Positions 34,160-43,052 of a stretch of 64,000 bases of DNA are shown here, piece after piece; positions within the stretch are counted from its first letter, which is position 1; each line of letters begins with the position of its first letter. Source of the stretch: Rhodococcus globerulus NBRC 14531. GTDB lineage: Bacteria > Actinomycetota > Actinomycetes > Mycobacteriales > Mycobacteriaceae. The DNA is taken from positions 1,240,001 to 1,304,000 of the forward strand of contig NZ_BCWX01000001.1 in the NCBI RefSeq assembly GCF_001894805.1, written 5' to 3'. The position numbers and the translations under genes are program-made. The notes under the pieces were generated by a model that ran no database searches, had not been told where the DNA came from, and saw only the letters and a program-made list of their open reading frames with translations.

Positions 34160-35491
34160 ATGAGTACCGCGACGCAAGGCTTCGACGGCAGTGCGGATTT
34201 CCCGGTGTTCGAGGTCCTGTCTGCCAGTATCCTCACGGACGGATTCGATCTGGTTCTCGATCTCGAACGCTCGCACGGTGTGTATCTACAAGATCTCCGC
34301 ACCCGTGTCGACTATCTGGACATGTTCGGGTTCTTCGGGTCGTCGGCGCTCGGAATGAACCATCCGGACATTGCCGACGACGAGGCGTTCTCGCGCGAAT
34401 TGGCAATGGTCGCAGCAAACAAGCCGAGTAATTCCGACATCTACAGCGTGCCGATGGCACGATTTGTCGACGCCTTCGTTCGGGTACTTGGCGATCCGGC
34501 GTTACCGCATCTGTTCTTTGTGGACGGCGGCGCCCTTGCTGTGGAGAATGCGCTGAAGGTGGCGTTCGACTGGAAGAGCCGACGGAACGAAAGTGAGGGG
34601 CGCTCACCGGATCTCGGGACCAAGGTCTTGCACCTGACCGAGGCTTTCCACGGGCGCAGTGGCTATACGATGTCGCTCACCAACACCGATCCGGAAAAGG
34701 TTGCCCGGTTTCCCAAGTTCGACTGGCCTCGGATCACCTCGCCCTATGTCGCGGACGGCCGCGACATCGAGGCTGTCGAGCAGGAAACCTTGGCACAGGC
34801 CCGGCAGGCATTTCACGAGAATCCGCACGACATCGCCTGTTTCATCGCCGAACCGATCCAGGGTGAGGGTGGTGACCACCATTTCCGGCCCCAGTTTCTC
34901 CAGGCGATGCAGGAATTGTGCCGCGAGAACGACGCATTGTTCGTTCTCGACGAAGTGCAGACCGGGTGCGGATCAACCGGAACGCCTTGGGCCTACCAAC
35001 AATTGGGGTTGGCACCGGATGTCGTGGCCTTCGGGAAGAAGACTCAGGTCTGCGGCATCATGGCAGGCGGCCGTGTCGACGAGGTGCACGACAACGTTTT
35101 TCACATCAGCTCGCGGATCAACTCGACGTGGGGCGGCAATCTCACCGACATGGTGCGTGCCCGGCGCATTCTCGAGGTCATCGAACGCGACCGGTTGATC
35201 GACCGGGTTCGATTCACCGGCGCGCACCTACTTCAGCGACTGACCGCGACAAGCGAAAGGTTCGACGAGGTCACCGAACCCCGCGGACGTGGCCTCATGT
35301 GCGCGATCACCCTGAGCGCCACCGAGTTACGCGACCGGGTGGTGACCGCGCTTCGCGACGACGAGCATGTCCTCATTCTGCCGAGCGGGCAGCGCGGAAT
35401 TCGGTTCCGTCCACCGCTGACCGTGACAACCGGTGAGTTGGACGCAGCGGTGGACGCCGTCGAGCGGGTACTGCACACACTTACCGCGTGA
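34160..35491 (+). CDS. lat: L-lysine 6-transaminase
   Basis: A 443-residue class III aminotransferase that moves the epsilon-amino group of lysine to 2-oxoglutarate, giving aminoadipate semialdehyde (piperideine-6-carboxylate). PLP features: AFHGRSGYTMS, LFVLDEVQTGCG and VVAFGKKTQVCG, which holds the Schiff-base lysine. The ATG at 34160 is preferred over the TTG two codons earlier. The 65-bp leader is AT-rich (GCAATAATTTTGACTTAATC), suitable for LrpA. The 3' end overlaps the convergent xanthine dehydrogenase gene by 11 bp. Confidence 0.94.
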   Translation: MSTATQGFDGSADFPVFEVLSASILTDGFDLVLDLERSHGVYLQDLRTRVDYLDMFGFFGSSALGMNHPDIADDEAFSRELAMVAANKPSNSDIYSVPMARFVDAFVRVLGDPALPHLFFVDGGALAVENALKVAFDWKSRRNESEGRSPDLGTKVLHLTEAFHGRSGYTMSLTNTDPEKVARFPKFDWPRITSPYVADGRDIEAVEQETLAQARQAFHENPHDIACFIAEPIQGEGGDHHFRPQFLQAMQELCRENDALFVLDEVQTGCGSTGTPWAYQQLGLAPDVVAFGKKTQVCGIMAGGRVDEVHDNVFHISSRINSTWGGNLTDMVRARRILEVIERDRLIDRVRFTGAHLLQRLTATSERFDEVTEPRGRGLMCAITLSATELRDRVVTALRDDEHVLILPSGQRGIRFRPPLTVTTGELDAAVDAVERVLHTLTA

Positions 35492-38177
35492 GCTCGGCCC
35501 AGATCCGATCCGGTGTCATCGGAGTGGCGCGGCACCGAACACCCACCGCGTCGAAGATAGCGTTGGCCAGTGCCGGGGCAACGGGATTGAACGGCGCTTC
35601 GCTCATGGACTTGGCGCCGAATGGTCCCAACTTGTCGTAGGTATCGGCAAAAAGAACCTCCGTGATCGGGAGATCCGCCAACTGCGGAACGTGATAGTTG
35701 CGCAATTGCGGATTCACCACATGCCCGTCCTCGATGACGATCTCCTCGAACATCGCTGCGCCGAGTGCCTGTCCCACACCACCTTCCACCTGCCCACGCA
35801 ATTGTGCGGGGTTCAGTACCGTGCCGGCGTCGACAGCCTGGACCGACTGCAGAATGACGACCCGGCCCGTTGCTGTATCCACCGCGACGCGAAAGCCGTG
35901 GACGTTGAACGCCACCGACCGCGGCGAGCCGTCATGGTGGCCGTCGGCCGAGAGCGGTCCGCCGTCGAGGAGTGCAGGGAAACCGACAGAGCCGGTTGTG
36001 GTGGTAACACCGTCCGTCGTGAGTTCGACCGGACCGACGCACAGTGATTGTGCTCGTGCGAGTATCCGATCACGGAGGCGTTCGCACGCGATCTGGAGAG
36101 CCTTGCCCGCCACAACGGTGCCGGCCGAACCGAAGGCGCCGGTGTCGTGTCCACCGATATCGGTGTCGGATTGAGCGATCACGATGCGATCGACGGTGGT
36201 TCGCAATTCGGTGGCGGCAATCTGATGATGAACTGTTGTTGTCCCGTTACCGAATTCGGCGGTACCGATCCGGACCACATAGCGCCCGTCGGCCTCGAGG
36301 GTGACCGTGGTGTCGGCGAAGTGTCCGCGCGGCGGGATCGTGGCGATCATCGCAACGGCCATGCCCTGCCCCGTTTTCCACCGGGGTCCGTCTGGCGGCG
36401 TCTGCCCTCGTCCGCTCGACAGCGCGCGCTCGACCAGGTCCAGACACTGATCGAGACCGTAACTGCCGAACTCGAGGTCGCCGTCCTCGACGTGCCAGTC
36501 CACGAAGTCGTCTCCCGGAACCACTACGTTGCGTCGACGGAACTCGAACGGGTCGACGCCGAGTTTCCGAGCAAGTTGATCCATCGCGGATTCGACGGCA
36601 AAGATGATCTGCCCCAGGCCGTAGCCGCGGAACGCACCAGACGGCACATTGTTCGTGTACACGGCCTCGGCGTCGACGCGTTTGTTCGGGCAACGGTAGA
36701 CGGCAATAGATTCCGCGCAGCCGTGGAACATCACTCCGACCGAATGGTTGCCGTATGCGCCGGCGTCGGAGAGGACGTCGATCGCCAGCGCATTCAGGTG
36801 GCCATGCTCGTCAGCGCCCAACCGGACCGACACCCGCATCGGATGCCGCGACGGGGCCATCGTGAACTGATCGCTGCGACTGAACTCGTACTGCACCGGT
36901 CGGCCGGTCTTCCGGACGGCAAGGGCAACAAGATCCTCGGTCAGCATTTCCTGCTTGCCGCCGAAACCGCCACCCACTCGCGCGGTGAACACGCGGACTT
37001 CCTCGCGGGTGAGATCGAAGATGTGTGCCAACTCGTCCCGAACCAGGAACGGCACCTGCGTGCTGCTGCGAATGACAAGCCGGCCACCGGAGTCCAGCCA
37101 TCCCACCGCGGCGTGCGTCTCCATGGCAACGTGCTGAACCCGAGCGGTCTGCCACGTGCCTTCGACAACGGCAGCGGATGCACTCAGGGCTTTCTCGACG
37201 TCGCCCACTCCGTCGTGGAGTGCGGCGACGATATTGCGCGTGGGCTCGGCGATACGCGCGGACATATCCTTGTCCGCGTGCAGAAGCGGCGCGCCGGGCG
37301 CGCGAGCGGGCTCCGGATCGAAGACAGCTGCGCGAACCTCGTAGTCGACCTCGATCAGCGCGAGCGCGCGCTGTGCGTCCCGCGGTGTCTCTGCAATGAC
37401 AGCGGCAACTCGCTGACCGACGAAACGTACGGTGCGGTCGAAGATGCGGGTGTCGTCCGGATCGTCGGTGCGGTTCTGATGGCGCGCTGTGGAGAAGAGA
37501 ACATCCGGGCTGTCGAGATAGGTCAGAACGGCAACGACACCGGGCGCGGACTGTGCTGCGGCAGTGTTGATCTCCTTGACATACGCGTGGGGGTGCGGGC
37601 TGCCGAGAACCGCTGCATGCACCAAGCCCGAAGGGACGTCGCCCTCGGCCAGATCCAGAGTGAAGGGTTCCGTTCCGGTGACGATTCGACTCGAAGCCGG
37701 GGCCGCAATGGAACGGCCCTGAGCTACAGAGCGATCCGCGTCCTCGACGTTCTTCGCGCCCGCCAGAGCGTCGCGGATCGAGCGATACCCCGTGCAGCGG
37801 CACAGGTTTCCCTTCATCGACGCCGGCAGGTTCTCCTTCTGGGCGGGTGTCAGCGCCGACGCCGTCACCACCATGCCTGCGGTGCAGAATCCGCATTGAA
37901 ATCCGCCGGCGTCGACAAACGCCTGCTGCACCGGGTGCAGATCGTCTTCAGTGCCGAGACCGGTTGCGGTCACAATCTCGTGCCCGTCGATGCGGTGCGC
38001 CGGGAAGATGCACGAATGCGTGGGCGTGCCGTCCAGCAGTACCGAACACGCGCCACAATCTCCGGCGTCGCACCCCTTCTTGACGGACATGACCCCGTGC
38101 TCGCGCAGGAACGTCCGCAAGCACTGTCCCGGACGTGGTTCGTCGTCGCGGGCAACCCCGTCGACGGAGTACTTCAT
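35481..38177 (-). CDS. Xanthine dehydrogenase-type enzyme, fused [2Fe-2S] and molybdenum subunits
   Basis: An 898-residue fusion. Residues ~1-150 form the iron-sulphur subunit, with Cys36, Cys41, Cys44 and Cys56 for one cluster and Cys95, Cys98, Cys126 and Cys128 for the other. Residues ~165-898 form the molybdopterin subunit, including RVGGGFGGKQE, GAFRGYGLGQ and the C-terminal GAKSMSEAPFNP with the active-site Glu. It would oxidise hypoxanthine and xanthine to urate, with electrons leaving through the FAD subunit encoded just upstream (ATGA overlap). The order Fe-S then Mo with a separate FAD protein is a less common split than the three-gene form. Confidence 0.88.
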   Translation of the reverse strand: MKYSVDGVARDDEPRPGQCLRTFLREHGVMSVKKGCDAGDCGACSVLLDGTPTHSCIFPAHRIDGHEIVTATGLGTEDDLHPVQQAFVDAGGFQCGFCTAGMVVTASALTPAQKENLPASMKGNLCRCTGYRSIRDALAGAKNVEDADRSVAQGRSIAAPASSRIVTGTEPFTLDLAEGDVPSGLVHAAVLGSPHPHAYVKEINTAAAQSAPGVVAVLTYLDSPDVLFSTARHQNRTDDPDDTRIFDRTVRFVGQRVAAVIAETPRDAQRALALIEVDYEVRAAVFDPEPARAPGAPLLHADKDMSARIAEPTRNIVAALHDGVGDVEKALSASAAVVEGTWQTARVQHVAMETHAAVGWLDSGGRLVIRSSTQVPFLVRDELAHIFDLTREEVRVFTARVGGGFGGKQEMLTEDLVALAVRKTGRPVQYEFSRSDQFTMAPSRHPMRVSVRLGADEHGHLNALAIDVLSDAGAYGNHSVGVMFHGCAESIAVYRCPNKRVDAEAVYTNNVPSGAFRGYGLGQIIFAVESAMDQLARKLGVDPFEFRRRNVVVPGDDFVDWHVEDGDLEFGSYGLDQCLDLVERALSSGRGQTPPDGPRWKTGQGMAVAMIATIPPRGHFADTTVTLEADGRYVVRIGTAEFGNGTTTVHHQIAATELRTTVDRIVIAQSDTDIGGHDTGAFGSAGTVVAGKALQIACERLRDRILARAQSLCVGPVELTTDGVTTTTGSVGFPALLDGGPLSADGHHDGSPRSVAFNVHGFRVAVDTATGRVVILQSVQAVDAGTVLNPAQLRGQVEGGVGQALGAAMFEEIVIEDGHVVNPQLRNYHVPQLADLPITEVLFADTYDKLGPFGAKSMSEAPFNPVAPALANAIFDAVGVRCRATPMTPDRIWAELTR

Positions 38178-38980
38178 GTGAGTTCCTCCCTGACCTCTTC
38201 GGCCAGTAGTGCTGTCATCGACTCACGCCAGGGTGCGCTGCCGTGGACGTCCGTGAAATAACAGTCGGCTGGGATCACGCGAAGGGCGTCGGCCAACTCG
38301 GACGCGCTCGGGTGGGCGTCGAATCGCAGCACGTGGGGCCGCCGCGTTGCCGCCGTGACGCTGAGTGTGAAACCAGCGACGTCTTTTCGGCCCGCTACGA
38401 CAACGGCAGACCGTCCGAGTGAGGTCTGAGCGAGTTTGCGTAATGCGGTGCGGGCGAGCAGCGACCGAGTGGGGAGAGTGATGCACCGAATGATGTCGCC
38501 GACGCCCAGCGCGTTCGTGCCGTTTCCGGTCACAAAATCTTTCACGGCCACACGGTATTCGCCGCTGCCCGGACGCCACACGGTCAATTCACCGTCGAGA
38601 GTGACGGCCATAGTGGTCATGGCACCGGCGGGAAACGACAGAGCGATGTTCCCGCCGACGGTGGCGTGGCGCAACACTTTCCACGACGCAAGCAGCGCGT
38701 CCGCGCAGTCCCGAAACAACTGCTGAGCCCGGAACTGTGCCACAAGTTCGGAGCGGCACAGTTCCTCGATGGTGCAGGTCGCGGCAATCTCGAGGCCATG
38801 TTCGGTGACTGTGAGCGGCTCCCAGCCGAAGCCGGCCAGATCGACAAGCGTGCTCAGGTGAGGTTGAGGTTCGGAATACAGCCAAGTGCCGCCTCCGATG
38901 AATCCGACACCGGTCGAGGGACCGGGCAGATCGGTCCGAGTGGCCGGCACCAGAACCTGATCGACCGTGTGCAGATCCAC
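38174..38980 (-). CDS. Xanthine dehydrogenase FAD-binding subunit
   Basis: A 268-residue protein of the CoxM/XdhB family. The FAD loop GFIGGGTWLYSEPQP and the second motif RHATVGGNIALSFPAG are visible, and a CO-dehydrogenase flavoprotein C-terminal domain follows. The GTG at 38980 is preferred: it lies 7 bp after the deaminase stop with GGTGAG upstream. The ATG-like start at 39028 would overlap that gene by 41 bp. It passes electrons from the fused Mo/Fe-S protein to NAD. Confidence 0.85.
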   Translation of the reverse strand: MDLHTVDQVLVPATRTDLPGPSTGVGFIGGGTWLYSEPQPHLSTLVDLAGFGWEPLTVTEHGLEIAATCTIEELCRSELVAQFRAQQLFRDCADALLASWKVLRHATVGGNIALSFPAGAMTTMAVTLDGELTVWRPGSGEYRVAVKDFVTGNGTNALGVGDIIRCITLPTRSLLARTALRKLAQTSLGRSAVVVAGRKDVAGFTLSVTAATRRPHVLRFDAHPSASELADALRVIPADCYFTDVHGSAPWRESMTALLAEEVREELT

Positions 38981-38987
38981 TGTCGGC

Positions 38988-40352
38988 TCACCCGGCCTTT
39001 CGCACCAGGTCGAGGTGAGCGCGAGCAACGTCCGATGCGACGACGTCCTCGTCGATCGTGGTTACCCGATCGTCGGCGACCACAACCGCACCGTTCACCA
39101 TCAGAAGTTTCAACGGTGGTGTCGAGCCGAGCACCAACGCCGCGACCGGGTCGGTGATGCCGGTGTGCGCGAGCGTGTTCAGATCCCACACCGCGAGGTC
39201 GGCCAGTTTTCCCACTTCGAGGGAGCCGATCTCGTGCTCACGGCCGAGAACCCTCGCACCCCCGATGGTCCCGAGTTCCAGGGCGGTGCGAACCGTCAAA
39301 GCCTGGGGGCCGCCGCGAGCGCGGGCGAACAGGAGGGCGTGGCGCGACTCCTCGACCAAACTGCACGCCTCGTTGCTGGCCGCGCCGTCGACTCCGAGCC
39401 CGATGGTGACACCGGCGTCCAGCAAATCGCGGGTGCGCGCGATCCCGGCGCCGAGTCGCGCATTGGACGTAGGGCAGTGTGCCGCAGCGGTTCCCGTGCG
39501 CGCCATCGTCTCGATCGCGGAATCGTCGAGGTGGACGGCGTGCGCGAACCATACGTCCGGGCCAACCCAGCCGACTCGCTCCATGTACTCCATCGGCGTG
39601 CAGCCGAACAGCTCTGCGCAGAAGTCCTGCTCGTCCAGCGTCTCCGCCAAATGGGTGTGCATTCGGACGCCGGAATCCCGGGCCAGAACCGCGGACTCGC
39701 GGAGTAACGCCTCGGTGACCGAGAACGGGGAGCAGGGTGCCACCGCGATCCGCAGCATCGAATCGGGGCTGGGGTCGTGCCACCGGTCGATGACCGACGC
39801 GGTGCCGGTGAGGATGTCGTCCAGTTTCTCCACGACGTGATCAGGCGGCAGTCCGCCGGAACTCTGCCCGAGGTCCATCGACCCCCGCGTCGGATGGAAT
39901 CGCAGGCCGACCTGGGCTGCCGCGGTGATCTCCGCTTCGAACACGTCACCGGCATCGCGTGGGACCACGTAGTGATGATCGGTGGTGGTGGTGCATCCCG
40001 TCTTCGCCAGCGCGGCGAGGCCACCGGTTGCGGCCGTATGCACTGCGTCGGCGTCGATCCCCGCCCAGATCGGGTACAGCGTGGTCAGCCACTGGAACAG
40101 CGTCGAATCGGCAGCCAGGCCGCGAGTGATCCACTGGTACAGGTGATGGTGCGTGTTCACCAGACCCGGCGTCACGAGGCAACCGGGGGCGTCGACGGTG
40201 CGTGCCCCGGGAAACTCCGGAGCCGGCCCTTGGCCGACGGCCGTGATCATATTCCCGGTAACTGCCACGTACCCGTCGGTGAATTCGGTACGGGCGCCGT
40301 CCATCGTGACGACGTGGGCACCCCTGATGACGAAGTCGGTCACGAAAGCCAT
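38988..40352 (-). CDS. 8-oxoguanine deaminase (amidohydrolase superfamily)
   Basis: A 454-residue metal-dependent deaminase. NTHHHLYQW provides the first metal His pair and is typical of the 8-oxoguanine deaminase branch; MHTHLAET gives the central His, and GLGVDGAASNEAC the metal Asp. It would turn 8-oxoguanine into urate and ammonia, or guanine into xanthine. Either product is used by its operon partners. The ATG at 40352 lies 13 bp inside the uricase 3' end. The N-terminal extension to 40370 adds six residues without support. Confidence 0.83.
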   Translation of the reverse strand: MAFVTDFVIRGAHVVTMDGARTEFTDGYVAVTGNMITAVGQGPAPEFPGARTVDAPGCLVTPGLVNTHHHLYQWITRGLAADSTLFQWLTTLYPIWAGIDADAVHTAATGGLAALAKTGCTTTTDHHYVVPRDAGDVFEAEITAAAQVGLRFHPTRGSMDLGQSSGGLPPDHVVEKLDDILTGTASVIDRWHDPSPDSMLRIAVAPCSPFSVTEALLRESAVLARDSGVRMHTHLAETLDEQDFCAELFGCTPMEYMERVGWVGPDVWFAHAVHLDDSAIETMARTGTAAAHCPTSNARLGAGIARTRDLLDAGVTIGLGVDGAASNEACSLVEESRHALLFARARGGPQALTVRTALELGTIGGARVLGREHEIGSLEVGKLADLAVWDLNTLAHTGITDPVAALVLGSTPPLKLLMVNGAVVVADDRVTTIDEDVVASDVARAHLDLVRKAG

Positions 40353-41272
40353 CCGGCGTAGGTTGTCCACGATGGGCCGGCGTCCGGTGCGTCCGAGCGG
40401 CTGACGGCGGCCTGGATCAGGCCGTACGGGCGATCCGCGGCATGGAACACCTCGTTGTCGTTCTCGATACCGAAACGGCCGAGCGCGTAGTCGAAATGGT
40501 GCTTGTTAGGCGCGGACAGCCGCACCTCCGCGATGATCGGGAAGTCCTCGAGGATCGCCTTGCCGATCTGGAACAAGGTCTGCTGCAACGCAAGTGAGTG
40601 CACCGTCGCGAATTGCTTCACGATCTGTGCCTTGATGGCCACGTACACCGATTCCCAGTCGACGTCTGTGGTGGTGAATCGCCACTGCGCCACCAGAGTG
40701 GTGGCCATGACGCGGTCCTGCGTCGGTTCGAGGACGGTGTACGGATCCTGGAGGAACCCGGAGAACTCACTGCCGGTGGACTTGAGCAGAACCAGGTCCT
40801 TCAGGCCGCCGATCACCCAGGTTCCGGTGTCGTCGTGCGTGATCGACGCGGTTCGCACTTCCTGACCCTTGCGAATCCAGGTGTGATCGTGCTCGGCGCC
40901 GTCGACCACCGCGCGCTCCCAGGCGTACTCCTCGATCTCGATCCGTGCGCCCGTCACCGGTTCGATGTCGTCGACAAAATGCGATGCGAGTTCGAGGCCG
41001 TACGACTCGATCGAGATCAGGCCCTTTTCCTTGGCGTAGGCATACGCGGTCTGCTTCTGAGTATCGGTGGGAAGAACCTTCGACTGATCGCCGGTGAGGT
41101 AGGCATCGGCGAAATCGCCTCGCAGACAAGTGGAAACGTTGACATCGTGAATCTCGTGGCGCGGCGTGTCGCGGTAGATCCGGACAACACGATTCTCGGC
41201 CTTGCCGTATTGGTGCCCGGTGAGTTCGATGGTCCCGGTGAGCGGTGCGGTGGTGGTGTTGATGGTGTTCAC
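40340..41272 (-). CDS. pucL: Urate oxidase (uricase)
   Basis: A 310-residue cofactor-free urate oxidase that makes 5-hydroxyisourate. Two T-fold domains are seen. GHQYGKAENRVVRIYRD opens the first, and the motif near YLTGDQSKVLPTDTQKQT carries the catalytic Thr and Lys region. SAPNKHHFDYAL is a late conserved segment. The GTG at 41272 was chosen, with GAGAACC upstream and an 8-bp gap from the hydrolase gene. The end is AGWLS, without an obvious peroxisome-like SKL relic. Confidence 0.92.
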   Translation of the reverse strand: MNTINTTTAPLTGTIELTGHQYGKAENRVVRIYRDTPRHEIHDVNVSTCLRGDFADAYLTGDQSKVLPTDTQKQTAYAYAKEKGLISIESYGLELASHFVDDIEPVTGARIEIEEYAWERAVVDGAEHDHTWIRKGQEVRTASITHDDTGTWVIGGLKDLVLLKSTGSEFSGFLQDPYTVLEPTQDRVMATTLVAQWRFTTTDVDWESVYVAIKAQIVKQFATVHSLALQQTLFQIGKAILEDFPIIAEVRLSAPNKHHFDYALGRFGIENDNEVFHAADRPYGLIQAAVSRSDAPDAGPSWTTYAGWLS

Positions 41273-41280
41273 AGTGGTTC

Positions 41281-41610
41281 TCAGCTCCCGCGATAGGTGG
41301 AATAGGCAAAGGGGGACAGCAACAGCGGTACGTGATAGCCACGGCTCGTGTCGTCTATCCGGAAGGTCACTGTCACTTCCGGGTAGAAGGTTTCCGTACC
41401 GATCGACTCGAAATATGTTCCGGTGTCGAAGATCAGGCGGTAGGTTCCGGAAGTCAGGCCGTCTGGGGCAAGTTCGGCGACCCGGCCGTCGGAATCGGTG
41501 TGGGCCTGAGAAATCGGCGAACCGTCCGGCCCGCAGAGCTGGACGTGGACACCTTCGGCCGGGTTGCCGGTTGTCGCATCGAGGACGTGTGTACTCAGTA
41601 CCTTGCTCAT
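41281..41610 (-). CDS. 5-hydroxyisourate hydrolase
   Basis: A 109-residue transthyretin-like enzyme that opens 5-hydroxyisourate to OHCU. It has the LSTHVLDATTGNPAEG start with the catalytic His and the C-terminal YRGS tetrapeptide that marks the enzyme from true transthyretin. Start and stop overlap neighbours closely: ATG 41610 overlaps the OHCU decarboxylase stop by four bases. Confidence 0.95.
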   Translation of the reverse strand: MSKVLSTHVLDATTGNPAEGVHVQLCGPDGSPISQAHTDSDGRVAELAPDGLTSGTYRLIFDTGTYFESIGTETFYPEVTVTFRIDDTSRGYHVPLLLSPFAYSTYRGS

Positions 41611-42125
41611 GCATCATCTCCGGACAACGAGTCGATCAGACGGGTGAGTCTGATGCGATTGATAGCGGCCAACTCGATTCGTAGCACGCGGCGTTCGGAC
41701 TCCGGATCGTTTTCCAGTCGCTTCTGGAGGATGTCGAGGAGTTCGGTGGCGGAGCGACCGCTTGCACAGGCGAGGTAGACGTGCGAGAACTTGTCCTCGT
41801 ACTCGGCGTTCTTGATGCGCAACTGCTCGAGGACGTCGGCGCCGGCCGTGGATACCGCAGCCTGTTCGCGACTCGACGACGCGTTCTCGGTGCGCTCACC
41901 GATACGCGGGTGCCCCGCGAGGGCTTTGTCGATCTCGGATTCGGGTAGGTCGCGCAGCACGGAATCCGCGCTGTCCAGCAGAGCGTCGACGCTCGCGAAG
42001 GGCCGTGCCGCCGCGAGCGAGTTCGCCCAGGCGTCGGAGTGGCAACAGTCGAGCAGAGCCTTGCGCACCGATTGGTCTGCGAGTGCGTTGAACGCATCGA
42101 GACCGCTGGAATTCGTTGTAGGCAT
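41607..42125 (-). CDS. OHCU decarboxylase
   Basis: A 172-residue all-helical protein that decarboxylates 2-oxo-4-hydroxy-4-carboxy-5-ureidoimidazoline to (S)-allantoin. The catalytic His72 lies in GHPRIGE; an ExxxYEDKFSHVYL segment follows. The ATG at 42125 was chosen over an upstream in-frame ATG with no conserved residues. It is the first gene of the six-gene minus-strand purine operon. No allantoinase is encoded here, so the local pathway stops at allantoin. Confidence 0.92.
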   Translation of the reverse strand: MPTTNSSGLDAFNALADQSVRKALLDCCHSDAWANSLAAARPFASVDALLDSADSVLRDLPESEIDKALAGHPRIGERTENASSSREQAAVSTAGADVLEQLRIKNAEYEDKFSHVYLACASGRSATELLDILQKRLENDPESERRVLRIELAAINRIRLTRLIDSLSGDDA

Positions 42126-42138
42126 GTCCACAGCATTA

Positions 42139-42155
42139 TCCGAACATGTTTCGGA
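42139..42155. promoter_or_regulatory. Palindrome upstream of the purine operon
   Basis: TCCGAA (42139-42144) and TTCGGA (42150-42155) flank CATGT, 13 bp before the OHCU decarboxylase start and 89 bp before the divergent phosphatase gene. It is sized for a dimeric repressor; the regulator is not encoded next to it. Confidence 0.4.
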
Positions 42156-42244
42156 AATGTAGCGCAGCAATTACGGGCGATCGTACGTCGCAATTGTCGC
42201 GAGTGTCATAAGTCGTGAGGGTGTCATCGCCTATGTTCTTAGGT

Positions 42245-43045
42245 ATGACTGACAATCCGAAGCTGTCTTCCGTTGTTCCTTCGCTGGCGAACCTGCGCGA
42301 TATCGGGGGACCGGAGTCCCGATTCGGCGGTTCGGTGCGAACCGGCGCGGTGTACCGCTCCACCGATCTAGCGTCGCTCAGCAAAGAAGGCGAGCAGACG
42401 CTGGCCGACTTGGCCGTCACCACGATCTACGACCTGCGAACCGCCTCCGAGCGCGAAACAGCACCGGACCGGACCCCGGCCGGAATCCGGGAACTCGGAC
42501 TGGACGTATTGGCGGACAAGCAGTATCGAGCTATCCCGGCCCAGATGCAACAAATGATCGCCGATCCCCGGGCCGCGTCAGAGTTGCTGGGAAGCGGGCA
42601 GGCGCTCGAGTACTTCCAAGGCAGCTACCGCGATTTTGTGACCCTGCCCAGCGCGGTGGCGTCGTACCGCCAGTTGTTCCTCGACCTGGCAGAGCCATCC
42701 AGCGCGCCGGCACTCATTCACTGCACGACGGGTAAAGACCGGACGGGATGGGCCGCGGCGGCGCTGTTGCTCTTCCTCGGTGCGTCGAAGGACGCGGTGT
42801 TCGAGGACTACCTGCTGACGAACACGGTCCTGCTACCGCTGTTCGCGCCGCTCTTCGAGAAATTTGCCGCCACGGGAGGGGATCCGACGCTGCTCGAAGG
42901 CGTTCTGGGGGTACGGCCCGAGTACCTGGAGGCATCGCTTGCCGAACTGGAATCGGTGCACGGTTCCATCGAGGCGTATTTCACCGACGGGCTCAAGATC
43001 GACCAGGACACTCAGACTCGGTTGCGCGGCAACCTGATCGGCTGA
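42245..43045 (+). CDS. PtpB-like protein phosphatase
   Basis: A 266-residue protein close in layout to Mycobacterium tuberculosis PtpB. It has ANLRDIGG, VYRSTDLASLSKEG, the TTIYDLRTASE strand, the P-loop LIHCTTGKDRTG with Cys160, and the GVLGVRPEYLEASLAELE end. The lysine in the P-loop and the length support the PtpB group, active on phospho-Tyr/Ser/Thr and phosphoinositides. No signal peptide. The ATG at 42245 was chosen over a start ten codons upstream. It is divergent from the purine operon; a functional link is not evident. Confidence 0.9.
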   Translation: MTDNPKLSSVVPSLANLRDIGGPESRFGGSVRTGAVYRSTDLASLSKEGEQTLADLAVTTIYDLRTASERETAPDRTPAGIRELGLDVLADKQYRAIPAQMQQMIADPRAASELLGSGQALEYFQGSYRDFVTLPSAVASYRQLFLDLAEPSSAPALIHCTTGKDRTGWAAAALLLFLGASKDAVFEDYLLTNTVLLPLFAPLFEKFAATGGDPTLLEGVLGVRPEYLEASLAELESVHGSIEAYFTDGLKIDQDTQTRLRGNLIG

Positions 43046-43052
43046 ACGCGGG

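Noticed and set aside
36048-38261. 737-residue plus-strand open frame opposite the xanthine dehydrogenase gene
   Set aside because: No recognisable domain; rich in Arg/Asp/Val as expected from antisense reading of a GC-rich gene. The minus strand has full XDH motifs.
41273-41617. Longer uricase reading frame through the HIU hydrolase gene
   Set aside because: The upstream part overlaps a complete HIU hydrolase gene in another frame and has no uricase similarity; GTG 41272 is the sensible start.
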